From Emticicia sp. 21SJ11W-3 (lineage in GTDB: Bacteria > Bacteroidota > Bacteroidia > Cytophagales > Spirosomataceae), in NCBI RefSeq assembly GCF_024138715.1, contig NZ_CP092074.1, forward strand, positions 806,001 to 870,000: a stretch of 64,000 nucleotides of DNA, given 5' to 3'. Position numbers and translations under genes: made by a program. The notes below the pieces were generated by a model. The model searched no databases. It was not told where the DNA came from and worked only from the letters and a program-made list of their open reading frames with translations. Of the stretch, positions 44,278 through 53,468 are shown in pieces (the stretch's first letter is position 1; each line of letters starts with the position of its first letter).

Positions 44278-44877
44278 ATTTCAGTTATTAATATCAATCC
44301 CCCCCCTTAATGTAACCATAGCCGAGAGTTTTTTTAAAGGCTTGTGTTTAAGTAAAGCGATCACTCAATGATATTGTTTACTTTGATAGCTTCTGACAAA
44401 TTGATTTCGACCTAAATTTAAGGCTAAAATTATATAAAACAATTCACTATCTATCAAAGAAATAAAAAAATAAAAAATAAAGTTACAAAATCCCGGTCTG
44501 CTTATATTAAAGACCAAAGTTTATGAAGTACTAAATCTACACATAGTACTTTACCAGTTTTGCATAATGGCTAAAAAATTGAAAAAAAATAAAATCTATG
44601 GTTACAAATCCACCCACTGCTGATATTAAAACATACAAATACTCTATAGCCATTAAAACCATCCCCTCACCCAAAATTTTACTAGGGTTAGGGTTAATTA
44701 GTTCAAGAATCCCCCTTATTTCGTCTCGAAATGGGGGGACATTGACTTTGTTCAAAGTTATATGTAAAAAAAGTGGCAACAAAGTTTTCCTTCCAACAAA
44801 AATTGAAGATATTTGTTTCAATACCTGTATAATTGCCAAATCCTTAACTTTGTAAACATTTTAATTAATAAGATGTA
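44278..44877. other. 600-base divergent intergenic region between sigma gene and CHAT locus
   Basis: AT-rich and without a supported gene. Notable contents: a C8 tract at 44299-44306 (G8 upstream of the sigma gene), a short TAGGGTTAGGGTTA stretch near 44683-44697, and a -7 type element (44845-44852) for the rightward genes. An unusual 100-codon minus-strand frame (44537-44839) has no family features and I do not count it. Regulatory sites for the sigma factor itself are likely here but cannot be defined. Confidence 0.5.
44845..44852 (+). promoter_or_regulatory. -7 type promoter element of the secreted-protein/CHAT operon
   Basis: TAACTTTG matches TAnnTTTG and lies 25 bases before the ATG at 44878. 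No clear -33 element. Confidence 0.45.
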
Positions 44878-46017
44878 ATGAAAAATACTATACCTTTTTT
44901 GTTTTTGCTGCTTGCTATTCACTTTAATAGTTTTTCTCAAGCTACCGTTATTACTGCTGGCCCGATGGCTAACGTACAGCTGCCCGTGTTGAAAAACAGC
45001 GACATCATGGTGATGGAGTCTCCACGGTCGGGCATGATGGTTTTTGATGTTACTTATGGCGTTGTGAGAGTATTTGACGGAACAACCTGGCGGTGTGTGG
45101 GTTGCGGAGACGAAGGATACACAAGTGCGCAGCTAGCTACTGTGGAATCTTTTACTTTGGGAGCCTCTAAATCTGTTTCAGGTACTTTGTTTTCGGCGAT
45201 GAGCCCCGGAACTTTCAAACCGGCTGATAACGGAATCGGAACTATCAAGATCGGGGGTAAGCAACCCAACGGATTTATACTGGATAATCAGGATGTGGTA
45301 GTTTTTGATTCTCCGCTGCCCTTAAAACTTCAGTTGCTTCCTCAGAACGAGCTTTTGAACCTTATTAACCGTTGCCAATGGGAAAAACCAACAACGTACA
45401 CCCAGCCGGTTGATATCATAACAGAGTCTAACGACACTGACCTGACTTATAACGTAAGAGAAGCCGGTGATTTTGAGCGCAAGGAAGGAACTATCCTGGG
45501 CATGAAGGCCTATAAGTTCCAGAACAAGGTTTTTATTGAAAAATATAATGGCTTTGCCAATTTTCTTGACGACCTCGTTACGCCAAAATCGTCTGTTAAC
45601 CTATATACGGCTATGAACCTGAACCCTAAGTTGTATACTGTGGTTAGTTCGTCTCCTTGGTTTGCTGTTAACGATGGCATATTGACATTCCCTTCAGGGA
45701 AAAGACCAGAAAGTAATTACGGGATCATTTATTTTATTGCCAAGTCTAAAGACCTTCCTAATTACCGCATCAGAATTTTTACGCATCGCCCAAGCAAGGC
45801 CAATGTAAAGAAATATTACGATGCTAATGGTAAAGTGCGCAACCGCAATTCTTACCTGAGCGAATATTACATGAAAGCCTTGAATGCCAATATTCCTTCA
45901 ACCTTAGATTTCTCGGCTACATCAGCTGCTACTTCCAAGTTAAGGGCATCTGACCCGCCTCCAAAAGTACCGCCTCCAACAGCAGGTACAGAAGACGGTT
46001 TTGATACTACTAATTGA
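44878..46017 (+). CDS. secreted hypothetical protein of the CHAT locus
   Basis: 379 residues. Signal peptide (IPFLFLLLAIHFNSFSQ). Residues 40-75 (MVMESPRSGMMVFDVTYGVVRVFDGTTWRC) resemble the short Bacteroidota motif in which a value is tied to a displayed or wrapped domain (GMxVYDxx..VRxFxGxxW). The middle part is beta-rich without a recognised family, and the C-terminus is a proline-rich tail (DPPPKVPPPTAG). There is no T9SS sorting domain. It is 41 bases upstream of the CHAT gene on the same strand, so cotranscription is likely. Function unknown; a surface or periplasmic partner of the CHAT protein is a guess. Confidence 0.65.
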   Translation: MKNTIPFLFLLLAIHFNSFSQATVITAGPMANVQLPVLKNSDIMVMESPRSGMMVFDVTYGVVRVFDGTTWRCVGCGDEGYTSAQLATVESFTLGASKSVSGTLFSAMSPGTFKPADNGIGTIKIGGKQPNGFILDNQDVVVFDSPLPLKLQLLPQNELLNLINRCQWEKPTTYTQPVDIITESNDTDLTYNVREAGDFERKEGTILGMKAYKFQNKVFIEKYNGFANFLDDLVTPKSSVNLYTAMNLNPKLYTVVSSSPWFAVNDGILTFPSGKRPESNYGIIYFIAKSKDLPNYRIRIFTHRPSKANVKKYYDANGKVRNRNSYLSEYYMKALNANIPSTLDFSATSAATSKLRASDPPPKVPPPTAGTEDGFDTTN

Positions 46018-46058
46018 TGTGTATTATAGTTGGAAATTTGGAAATAATTTAGTTTAAT

Positions 46059-48839
46059 ATGAGAAAGTATATTCTTATATCAGTATTTGCTGTATCTATA
46101 CTGACCGCCTTGGCGCAGCCTCAAGGGAACGCAGGGCAGATTCAGAAGCTAAGATATGAGGTGTCTTCTAAGCTGAATAACCAACAAATTACCCCGGCTA
46201 AAGCCAGACAAGTGTACAAAAACCTTCAGAAAAAATTATTTACTGATAAAGACTTTAAGAATTACATAGACCTTTACTTGTTCACTGCTGTAGACATCTA
46301 CGTAATTAACGATGATTACGAAGAAGCTGCAAAGGTAATTCTTGAAGGTTTAGATGATCTGAAATATATTAATGGACAGAAGCGGAACGTACTCTTTTTT
46401 GAGTTAAATGCCGAGTTGTCGGAGTATTACCGCCGAATACCTACCAAACTTGGTCTGGCCGAAAAGCATTTCAAAAAAGGGTACGATTTTTTTTTACAGC
46501 ACAAAAATCTTCAGAAAGAAATACCTGCATTTATTATTACCTTTCTCAGTAACTATGGCCGTTTAATTGATGACTTGGGCGATACCGAACAAAGCTTCTA
46601 CTATTTTCAGCAGGCAAGGCAAATTGCTCTTCAGGAGAAAATTACACTTAACCAATATGCCGTGCTTAGCAATATGGCTAAGTATTACAGAGAAAAAAAG
46701 CAATACGAAAATGCACTGAGCCTGTTAAAAGAGGCGCTTCCGTTAGCTGAAAGTAATGACCGGACCTCTATTGTTTACGTGTCTATCGGCCGTTGTTACA
46801 ACCAGATGGATAAACCAGCCGAGGCCCTTCAGGCTTTTGCCGATGCCGAAAAATTCTACAGAAATTCTACTGAAAAGCAACCCCGGCTTTGGGTAAATAT
46901 CCAGATTAACCGTGCCGAGTCTTACTTTAAATTGAATGAACTTGACAAAACAGAAAGAACCTACAAAAGTGCACTGAGAGATTTTGAGCGCATTTTTCAT
47001 CATAAACAAGGCATGCAGGTTGCCCGCATTGAGAATGGCTTAAGCGAGGTATATCAAAAAAAAGGAAATGTAGAGCTTGCGCTTTACCATACCTCTAATG
47101 CCCTGCTAGCAGCCGATACTTCTTATGCGCAGCCAAATAAAAAAAGGTATACCGAGTTTGATGCCGTCAATGCCCCACAAGAGTTTTTTATAGCGCTTGA
47201 CCAACGTGCTGACCTGCTGGCCGCGTCGAAACCAGCGTTATCGGCCGACACTTATCTGGAGGCCATTAAGTTTGCGGCACATCTCAGAAAAACCTTCGAC
47301 ATGCCGGAGTCAAAGTTGTTTTATACCGAAAAGGTGTATCCTATCTATGAAAAAGCACTGGCTAAAATTTATGAGCAATGGCGTTTGTCGAGGTCAGATG
47401 AGTGGGCCGAGAAATTCTTTTTTGCTATGGAAGCCAGTAAATCTGCAGCTTTATGGGATGCCCTGAAAAGCCAGAAAATACGGCCCAAAGAAATTGATGA
47501 AGATTTGTTGAACCAGGAAGCCACCTTAAGGCAGAAAATTGTAAAGTTGCAAATCAGACTTTTGGAGTCAGGCAATGAAAAAACATTGTCTGATTTGTCA
47601 GATACAAAAATTCAACTGAATCACCTGACCAAGAAAATTGAGCAGACATCAAAGAATTACTATAAGCTCAAGTATGACGACTACCTGATTTCGCTCAAAG
47701 AAACCCAACAGAAAATAGATAACAGCACAGCTTTTATTAGTTATTTTCTTGGCGAAAACGCTCTTTATTATCTGGTAGCAGACAGAAATTCATACGCTAT
47801 CATTAAAAACAACAATTCCTTCAAAATTAGCAATGATGTACTTGACCTGTACAAAAAAGTAAATACCCCACCTAATATTGATGCCTATAAGGGCCATGCA
47901 CTTGCCAGACAGGTTTATAATGACCTGCTTGCACCTGTAGAAGTAATGCTCAGAAAATCGAAGAAACTCATTGTAGCAAGGCATGATATTCTGGGTTTTT
48001 TGCCATTTGAGATTCTTGAGAAAAAGGGGAAAGGAGATTACCTGTTGTTTGACTATACCATATCTTATGCTAACTCTGCCTCGCTTCAGTTTGATGGCAC
48101 CATCAGAAAATCAAAAGCTGATATTATTGCCTATGCCCCTTTTAGCGATGGAGGGCAGGCCGGTGACTACCGTGACAAAGGATTCAAGACTTTGTCGGCC
48201 TCTGCCGATGAAATAGGTGGCATTAGCGGCCAGATATACCGCGATAACAAAGCAACCAAGCTTAATTTTGAAGAAACTTACAGAAATAAGGGCATCATCC
48301 ACTTTGCAACCCATGCGCAGGTTGACGACGCCGAACCCCTGAAATCGTTTATCGCCTTGTATCCTGAGGGAAAAGATTTCAAGCTTTATACACCAGAGCT
48401 GTATAACCTTTCGCTTGACAATACCCAACTTGTGGTGTTAAGCGCCTGCGAAACCGGCAAAGGAAAAATAAGAAAAGGAGAGGGTATAATCAGTCTGGCA
48501 AGGGCTTTTCAGTTTGCGGGGTGCCCATCTGTAATAACTACCTTGTGGAATGCCCATGATGAGAGCATTGCCCAATTGTCTAAAAGATTTTATTATTATC
48601 TGAAACAGGGGTATCCTACTGATGAGGCTGTCAGATTATCAAAAATAGATTTGATAAAAACCGAATCAGACCATCCTTTTTACTGGTCTAATTTTATATT
48701 GATTGGTAAATCTTCAGTTATTCATATCTCATCAGACTACGTCTTTTACCTATGGCTGGGTTCATTTGGTGTTATTATGATAGCCATGTATTGGCTAAGA
48801 CGCCCGATAGCGGCCTTTTTCTCAAATCTATCCAGATAA
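46059..48839 (+). CDS. periplasmic TPR-CHAT caspase-like protease, membrane-anchored
   Basis: 926 residues. N-terminal signal peptide (YILISVFAVSILTALAQ), then TPR-like repeats over about 30-420 (for example ALSLLKEALPLAESND, YVSIGRCYNQMDKPAEALQAFADAEKFY). A linker coiled coil follows at about 480-560. The CHAT domain (about 560-890) has the dyad His752 in IIHFATHAQ and Cys797 in VVLSACETGKG, plus ARAFQFAGCPSVITTLWNAHD. A C-terminal helix (YLWLGSFGVIMIAMYWL) then RR predicts a tail in the cytoplasm and the protease in the periplasm. CHAT enzymes are caspase relatives, often in signalling or cell-death circuits. Substrate unknown. Confidence 0.88.
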   Translation: MRKYILISVFAVSILTALAQPQGNAGQIQKLRYEVSSKLNNQQITPAKARQVYKNLQKKLFTDKDFKNYIDLYLFTAVDIYVINDDYEEAAKVILEGLDDLKYINGQKRNVLFFELNAELSEYYRRIPTKLGLAEKHFKKGYDFFLQHKNLQKEIPAFIITFLSNYGRLIDDLGDTEQSFYYFQQARQIALQEKITLNQYAVLSNMAKYYREKKQYENALSLLKEALPLAESNDRTSIVYVSIGRCYNQMDKPAEALQAFADAEKFYRNSTEKQPRLWVNIQINRAESYFKLNELDKTERTYKSALRDFERIFHHKQGMQVARIENGLSEVYQKKGNVELALYHTSNALLAADTSYAQPNKKRYTEFDAVNAPQEFFIALDQRADLLAASKPALSADTYLEAIKFAAHLRKTFDMPESKLFYTEKVYPIYEKALAKIYEQWRLSRSDEWAEKFFFAMEASKSAALWDALKSQKIRPKEIDEDLLNQEATLRQKIVKLQIRLLESGNEKTLSDLSDTKIQLNHLTKKIEQTSKNYYKLKYDDYLISLKETQQKIDNSTAFISYFLGENALYYLVADRNSYAIIKNNNSFKISNDVLDLYKKVNTPPNIDAYKGHALARQVYNDLLAPVEVMLRKSKKLIVARHDILGFLPFEILEKKGKGDYLLFDYTISYANSASLQFDGTIRKSKADIIAYAPFSDGGQAGDYRDKGFKTLSASADEIGGISGQIYRDNKATKLNFEETYRNKGIIHFATHAQVDDAEPLKSFIALYPEGKDFKLYTPELYNLSLDNTQLVVLSACETGKGKIRKGEGIISLARAFQFAGCPSVITTLWNAHDESIAQLSKRFYYYLKQGYPTDEAVRLSKIDLIKTESDHPFYWSNFILIGKSSVIHISSDYVFYLWLGSFGVIMIAMYWLRRPIAAFFSNLSR

Positions 48840-48854
48840 ATAGTCATTCTGCAT

Positions 48855-48884
48855 TTTGAACCTGCATCAGAAACCTTACATTTG
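48855..48884 (+). promoter_or_regulatory. promoter of the M16 peptidase gene
   Basis: TTTG (48855-48858), an 18-base gap, and TACATTTG (48877-48884): both Bacteroidota elements at good spacing. The ATG is 55 bases downstream. Confidence 0.6.
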
Positions 48885-48939
48885 TGATTGATGTTATATA
48901 CCATATCGTGATTGATATGTTCAAATAAAACGCAACCGA

Positions 48940-50175
48940 ATGATAAGCTACGAGCATTTTACCCTGAAGAACGGTCTGGAAGTATACGTGCATGAAGATC
49001 ACACCACCCCAATGGCGGCTGTGAATATTCTTTACAATGTAGGGTCGAGGGATGAAGATGAAAATAAAACCGGCTTTGCTCATCTTTTTGAGCATCTGAT
49101 GTTTGGTGGGTCAAAGAATATTCCGGCCTATGACGAGCCACTTCAAAAAGTAGGCGGAGAAAACAACGCTTTTACGTCGCCAGATATAACCAATTATTAC
49201 ATCACATTGCCTGCCAAGAATATCGAGACGGCCTTCTGGCTGGAGTCGGACCGTATGATGAGTCTCTCTTTCGATGAAAAAGTGCTTGAGGTGCAACGTA
49301 AAGTGGTTATTGAAGAGTTTAAACAGAGATACCTTAATCAGCCTTACGGAGACGTTTGGTTGAAATTGCGCCCACTGGTTTACGAAAAGCATCCCTACAG
49401 ATGGGCAACCATCGGAAAAGAGATTAGCCATATTGAAGAAGCCACCATGGAAGATGTAAAGGCTTTCTTTTTTAAATATTACCTGCCTAACAACGCCATA
49501 TTGGTAGTAGCAGGCGATATAACAGTGGCACAAGTGAAGTATTTATGCGAAAAGTGGTTTGAGCCGATACCGGCAGGAGAGAAGTATAATAGAAATTTAC
49601 CACAGGAGACTTTACAGACCCGGCATAAGTTTGTTGAAACTTCGGCCAAGGTACCTTTAGATGCTATTTACAAGGCTTATCACATGCCGGGGCGTTTTGA
49701 CCCTGACTTTTATAATGCCGACTTGCTGAGCGATATATTGGGCAGAGGCAAGTCTTCAAGGCTTTATACAACACTTGTAAAGGAAAAACAGTTGTTTAAT
49801 AATGTTTCTGCATACATAACAGCGTCGCTTGACCCTGGTTTGCTGATTATTCAGGGGAATCTGAATGAAGGAGTAGCTATGGAAGCAGCAGATGCTGCCA
49901 TTGAAGAAATACTTGGTGAGCTGATAGATAATAAGGTTGATGCGGGTGAGTTGCAGAAAGTAAAGAACCAGAGCGAGTCAACATTGGCTTTTGCAGAGGT
50001 AGAATTACTTAACAGAGCTATGAACCTGGCTTTTGCAGCCAACGCAGGCAATGCCGATTGGTGTAATCAGGATGCAGATAAAATTGCAGCCGTAACGCCT
50101 GAGTCGCTGCAAACCATGGCAAAGCACATACTTAGAAAAGAAAACTGCTCTACCATGTATTACAGAGCCAATTGA
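48940..50175 (+). CDS. M16 family zinc peptidase (pitrilysin-like)
   Basis: 411 residues. The inverted zinc motif HLFEH at residues 48-52 (GFAHLFEHLMFGG) is followed by KVGGENNAFTSPDITNYYITLP and by a downstream glutamate in VQRKVVIEEFKQRY. The second M16 half (about 200-400) lacks a zinc site, as usual for the paired-domain layout. No signal peptide is obvious, so the protein is probably cytoplasmic. Family members degrade peptides or process proteins. Single gene with promoter and terminator of its own. Confidence 0.92.
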   Translation: MISYEHFTLKNGLEVYVHEDHTTPMAAVNILYNVGSRDEDENKTGFAHLFEHLMFGGSKNIPAYDEPLQKVGGENNAFTSPDITNYYITLPAKNIETAFWLESDRMMSLSFDEKVLEVQRKVVIEEFKQRYLNQPYGDVWLKLRPLVYEKHPYRWATIGKEISHIEEATMEDVKAFFFKYYLPNNAILVVAGDITVAQVKYLCEKWFEPIPAGEKYNRNLPQETLQTRHKFVETSAKVPLDAIYKAYHMPGRFDPDFYNADLLSDILGRGKSSRLYTTLVKEKQLFNNVSAYITASLDPGLLIIQGNLNEGVAMEAADAAIEEILGELIDNKVDAGELQKVKNQSESTLAFAEVELLNRAMNLAFAANAGNADWCNQDADKIAAVTPESLQTMAKHILRKENCSTMYYRAN

Positions 50176-50189
50176 TATACTAAATAAAA

Positions 50190-50238
50190 CAATTGCGCCA
50201 TGCTATACCCAAAGGTAAAAAGCATGGCGCAATTTTAT
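50190..50238. terminator. bidirectional terminator between M16 gene and Fe-S carrier gene
   Basis: AATTGCGCCATGCT (50191-50204) pairs with AGCATGGCGCAATT (50221-50234), T-rich on the right and A-rich on the left. Confidence 0.85.
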
Positions 50239-50256
50239 TTATCGTTCAGTAGCCTG

Positions 50257-50583
50257 TCAGACAGCGAAACTTTCGCCACAGCCACAGGTGCGTGAGGCAT
50301 TAGGGTTTTTAAACTGAAACCCTTTACCATTAAGGCCATCAGAATAATCCAGTTCGGTACCTACCAGATACAAAAGGCTTTTTTTATCTACAAATACTTT
50401 AATACCGTTGTTTTCAAAAATATGGTCGTTAGGGCGGATTTCAAAATCAAATTTCAGGTCATACATTAAACCTGAGCAGCCGCCACCTTCTACTGCCACT
50501 CTCACACCATGGTTATCATTTAAGCCATCTTTTTGTCTTAGCTCAATAATCTTGTTTTTTGCTATTTCTGTTACAGTTACCAT
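50257..50583 (-). CDS. A-type iron-sulfur cluster carrier (HesB/IscA family)
   Basis: 108 residues. The three conserved cysteines are present: one in VEGGGCSGLMYDLKFD and two in RTCGCGESF at the C-terminus. The start VTVTEIAKNKIIELRQK and FVDKKSLLYLVGTELDY are typical. The protein receives and passes Fe-S clusters to target proteins. It could be called IscA, SufA or ErpA; there is no suf or isc neighbour to decide. Single gene. Confidence 0.93.
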   Translation of the reverse strand: MVTVTEIAKNKIIELRQKDGLNDNHGVRVAVEGGGCSGLMYDLKFDFEIRPNDHIFENNGIKVFVDKKSLLYLVGTELDYSDGLNGKGFQFKNPNASRTCGCGESFAV

Positions 50584-50659
50584 ACCTTTTCAAAGGTTAA
50601 TTGTTTTAATGCTGTCTTAAAAACGACACCGGGCATCGAAAAGTTTCGTAAATATACAA

Positions 50660-52195
50660 TTAATGGAACGGACTTTCTATTTCTTTTACACGCTTGTTCC
50701 AGAATTGGCTGAAGCTGGTGCGTGGGTTTCGGCATAAATATACCTGTGTGCCGTATTCGCGCGCCAGCGGGTTGCTTATTTTACCAACCAGTTGTATATC
50801 AGTAAAAAGTTGCCCGATATCCTCTCCCGGTTCGTCATTTATATAAATAAAAGTATCTGTTGTGGCAGGTATGTTTCTTGGAGCCCAGAAATAATAATTA
50901 TCAGAAAAACTTACAGGTTCCGGTAATCCGTATTTTTTGCCTAAAATGTTAACAGCTGAAGCCTGCCCGTAGTTTTCGCAATAAATAAGTATACGGCTTT
51001 TGTCATTAATCCGGGCATACCCATCGGCAGTAATCTTTGTCAATTCCTCCCAGCCCAGCATATCTGAGTAGTCCTGAGGTAATGCATGAATTTTACCGTC
51101 TTCATGCCTCAGTAGGCCTTCCATACCATATTTGCTGGTAAAATTTTTAAAGTACACGGCCAGATTCTCAGGCGTATCAGTGGGTATTCCCATAGGTATC
51201 AGAAAAACACTGAGGCCTGCAAGTACAGTGGTAAATGCTGCTCTTAAATACCATTGTTTAAGGTGGTTTTCCCACCAAACGGCTCCGGCGGCCAGGCATA
51301 GCGGGAAAACGCCCGCGGTATAATAACCTTTGCCTTTGGCTAGCAGCAAAACAATAATTACCACCAATATGGCAACAGCCAACAGGCGATATTTTTTTAG
51401 TTGTTTATAGAAAAGCAAGGCTCCAAAGCCTGCACAGGTAATCAGAAAAAAGATACCCGGCATGAGTAGCTGCTCTTTTAAGAAGTTGGCGCGGTCTACG
51501 TACACCAACTGGTGTTTGTTAAGTGCACTCAGGTGCTTTATGCCTGAAAGCCCGTTACTTAATTGCCAGACAATATTGGGCGAGGCAATGGCGATACATA
51601 AGAGCATGGCAAACAGGAATGTCTTTTTGCTTAAAAGCTTTCTTTCATTGCTTACTAAAAAGGCAATTATCAGGCTGATAAGCAAAAGCACAATGAGGTG
51701 TTTATTCAGAATACCCAGGCCGGCAGTTATTCCAATCAGAATCAGAAATTTATCCTGTTTTGACTTCAGGTAAAGAATGGTAAAATAAAACAGGAGTGTC
51801 CAGAAAAAAATATCAAAACAAACCGGTTGATAGAGGTAAAAAGGGCGTACAAAGACCGGCGCAAGAAAAATACCCAATACTGTTAACAACTGCGCAAAAG
51901 TTTTGCCGCCCAGCTCTTTACAGATTCTGGCACTCAGCCAAAGTATGGCCCCACCTAATATAGCCGGTATAATTTTAATAGCCAGTGCAGAGAAACCAAT
52001 GGTTTTCATGAGTAAAAATGCAAGCAGGCCAACCAAGGGTGGCACAGATGCATAACCTGCCGCAGGATGCGTACCTAAAGAGAAATACAGGAGTTCGTCC
52101 CGGTGAGGTTCAAGGCTATCATAAAACCATAAGTGAAAACATATTTTAAGCAGGGCAAGGGCTGGTATCAGCCAGTTCATGTATCTGGGTTGCAT
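50660..52195 (-). CDS. glycosyltransferase family 39 (ArnT/PMT-like) membrane protein
   Basis: 511 residues with about ten to eleven membrane helices in the first 370 and a soluble periplasmic C-terminal domain. The first periplasmic loop has HRDELLYFSLGTHPAAGYASVPPLVGLLAF with the acidic DE pair of the PMT/ArnT catalytic loop. GT39 enzymes move a sugar from a polyprenyl phosphate to lipid or protein; the acceptor is unknown. It follows the M42 gene on the same strand with a hairpin between. Confidence 0.86.
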   Translation of the reverse strand: MQPRYMNWLIPALALLKICFHLWFYDSLEPHRDELLYFSLGTHPAAGYASVPPLVGLLAFLLMKTIGFSALAIKIIPAILGGAILWLSARICKELGGKTFAQLLTVLGIFLAPVFVRPFYLYQPVCFDIFFWTLLFYFTILYLKSKQDKFLILIGITAGLGILNKHLIVLLLISLIIAFLVSNERKLLSKKTFLFAMLLCIAIASPNIVWQLSNGLSGIKHLSALNKHQLVYVDRANFLKEQLLMPGIFFLITCAGFGALLFYKQLKKYRLLAVAILVVIIVLLLAKGKGYYTAGVFPLCLAAGAVWWENHLKQWYLRAAFTTVLAGLSVFLIPMGIPTDTPENLAVYFKNFTSKYGMEGLLRHEDGKIHALPQDYSDMLGWEELTKITADGYARINDKSRILIYCENYGQASAVNILGKKYGLPEPVSFSDNYYFWAPRNIPATTDTFIYINDEPGEDIGQLFTDIQLVGKISNPLAREYGTQVYLCRNPRTSFSQFWNKRVKEIESPFH

Positions 52196-52232
52196 AAGTA
52201 TAGCTTTTTCAGTAGCAAGTTAAAAAAATTAC

Positions 52233-52267
52233 ATAAAAAAAGCCACCCTTTTATGAAGAGCGGCTTT
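52233..52267 (-). terminator. putative terminator after the M42 peptidase gene
   Basis: On the minus strand AAAGCCGC and GTGGCTTT pair (one G-T) across 52239-52267, then a T-run. It would separate the M42 gene from GT39. Confidence 0.6.
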
Positions 52268-52283
52268 CTTGCGGTATCAGCAG

Positions 52284-53354
52284 TTATTTGATATAGCTGA
52301 AATCCTGTCCTGCTTCCAGTTTCAGCAGAATCTCATAATACAAATCAATACAAGCCTGAATGTCATCTTTATGGCACATTTCTACCGTTGTGTGCATATA
52401 CTTTTGCGGCAGAGAAATAAGCGCCGAAGCTACCCCTTCAGACGAATACGCGAAAGCATCGGTATCAGTGCCGGTAGAGCGGCTTGCCGCAGCTCTCTGG
52501 AAAGAGATAGACTTTTCTGTGGCTACGTCAATCATGAAGTTCAGCAGATTGTTCTGTACTGCCGGGCCATAGGTTAAAACGGGGCCACGGCCGCAGGCAA
52601 TGTCACCATCCATTTTTTTGTTATACATCGGCGACTGCGTATCATGCGTTACATCGCAACAAATAGCTACATCGGGTTTCAGTCTGCGCGAAATCATTTC
52701 AGCGCCCCGAAGGCCGATTTCTTCCTGCACCGAGTTAACAATATATAGTGTGTAAGGTAACTGAATGTTATTTTCTTTCAGCCTGCGTGCTACCTCTGCT
52801 ATGATATAACCACCCATGCGGTTGTCTAAGGCACGGCCTACATAAAACTTATTATTCAGTTCCATCAGGGTGTCTTCAAAAGTAATTACACAACCTACAT
52901 GGATGCCCATTTCTTCTACTTCTGCTTTTTTGGCTGCACCTACATCAATAAAGATGTTTTTCAGCGATGGTCTTTCCTCTGTAGCTGAGTCACGCACATG
53001 AATAGCCGGCCAGCCGAAAATACCCTTTACAATACCCTTGCGTGTATGAATGTTTACTCTTTTAGATGGCGCAATCTGGTGGTCGGACCCACCGTTACGG
53101 CGCACATAAATGTAACCGTCTTCTGTTATGAAATTCACAAACCACGATATCTCGTCTGAATGCCCCTCTATAACCACCTTGTATGGTTGGCCGGGGTTAA
53201 TAACGCCCACTGCCGTTCCGTAAACATCAATTAGTTGCGTATCAATGTAAGGCTTTACGTAGTCAAGCCAGATTTGTTGTCCTGATGCTTCAAAACCGGT
53301 AGGTGAAGCATTGTTTAAATATTTGTAAAGAAATTCAATATTTGGTTCTGCCAT
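52284..53354 (-). CDS. M42 family metallopeptidase
   Basis: 356 residues, normal for the family. Metal and catalytic positions seen: VIEGHSDEISWFV, GRALDNRMGGY, VQEEIGLRGAEM with the catalytic glutamate, CCDVTHDTQSP and a late histidine in MHTTVEMCHKDD. TET-like dodecameric aminopeptidases and cellulosome-linked endoglucanase-type entries share this family; an aminopeptidase role in the cytoplasm is likely. A -7 type promoter element lies upstream. Confidence 0.93.
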   Translation of the reverse strand: MAEPNIEFLYKYLNNASPTGFEASGQQIWLDYVKPYIDTQLIDVYGTAVGVINPGQPYKVVIEGHSDEISWFVNFITEDGYIYVRRNGGSDHQIAPSKRVNIHTRKGIVKGIFGWPAIHVRDSATEERPSLKNIFIDVGAAKKAEVEEMGIHVGCVITFEDTLMELNNKFYVGRALDNRMGGYIIAEVARRLKENNIQLPYTLYIVNSVQEEIGLRGAEMISRRLKPDVAICCDVTHDTQSPMYNKKMDGDIACGRGPVLTYGPAVQNNLLNFMIDVATEKSISFQRAAASRSTGTDTDAFAYSSEGVASALISLPQKYMHTTVEMCHKDDIQACIDLYYEILLKLEAGQDFSYIK

Positions 53355-53384
53355 AATTTTTAACCCTTTGGTGTAAAATTTTCA

Positions 53385-53392
53385 CAAAGGTA
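53385..53392 (-). promoter_or_regulatory. -7 type promoter element of the M42 gene
   Basis: On the minus strand TACCTTTG matches TAnnTTTG, 30 bases before the ATG at 53354. Confidence 0.4.
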
Positions 53393-53468
53393 TAGAATAT
53401 TGTGAATTTACCTCAGGACAAAATGCATTTTGGAACGCCAAATTACTGGTTGCTCCACTCATTATAGA

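Noticed and set aside
44680-44700. Telomere-like TTAGGG repeats
   Set aside because: Only two copies in an AT-rich stretch; a chance match.
44537-44839. 100-codon minus-strand open frame between the sigma and CHAT genes
   Set aside because: No family features, overlaps the promoter-like element of the rightward operon, and composition follows the AT-rich intergenic background.
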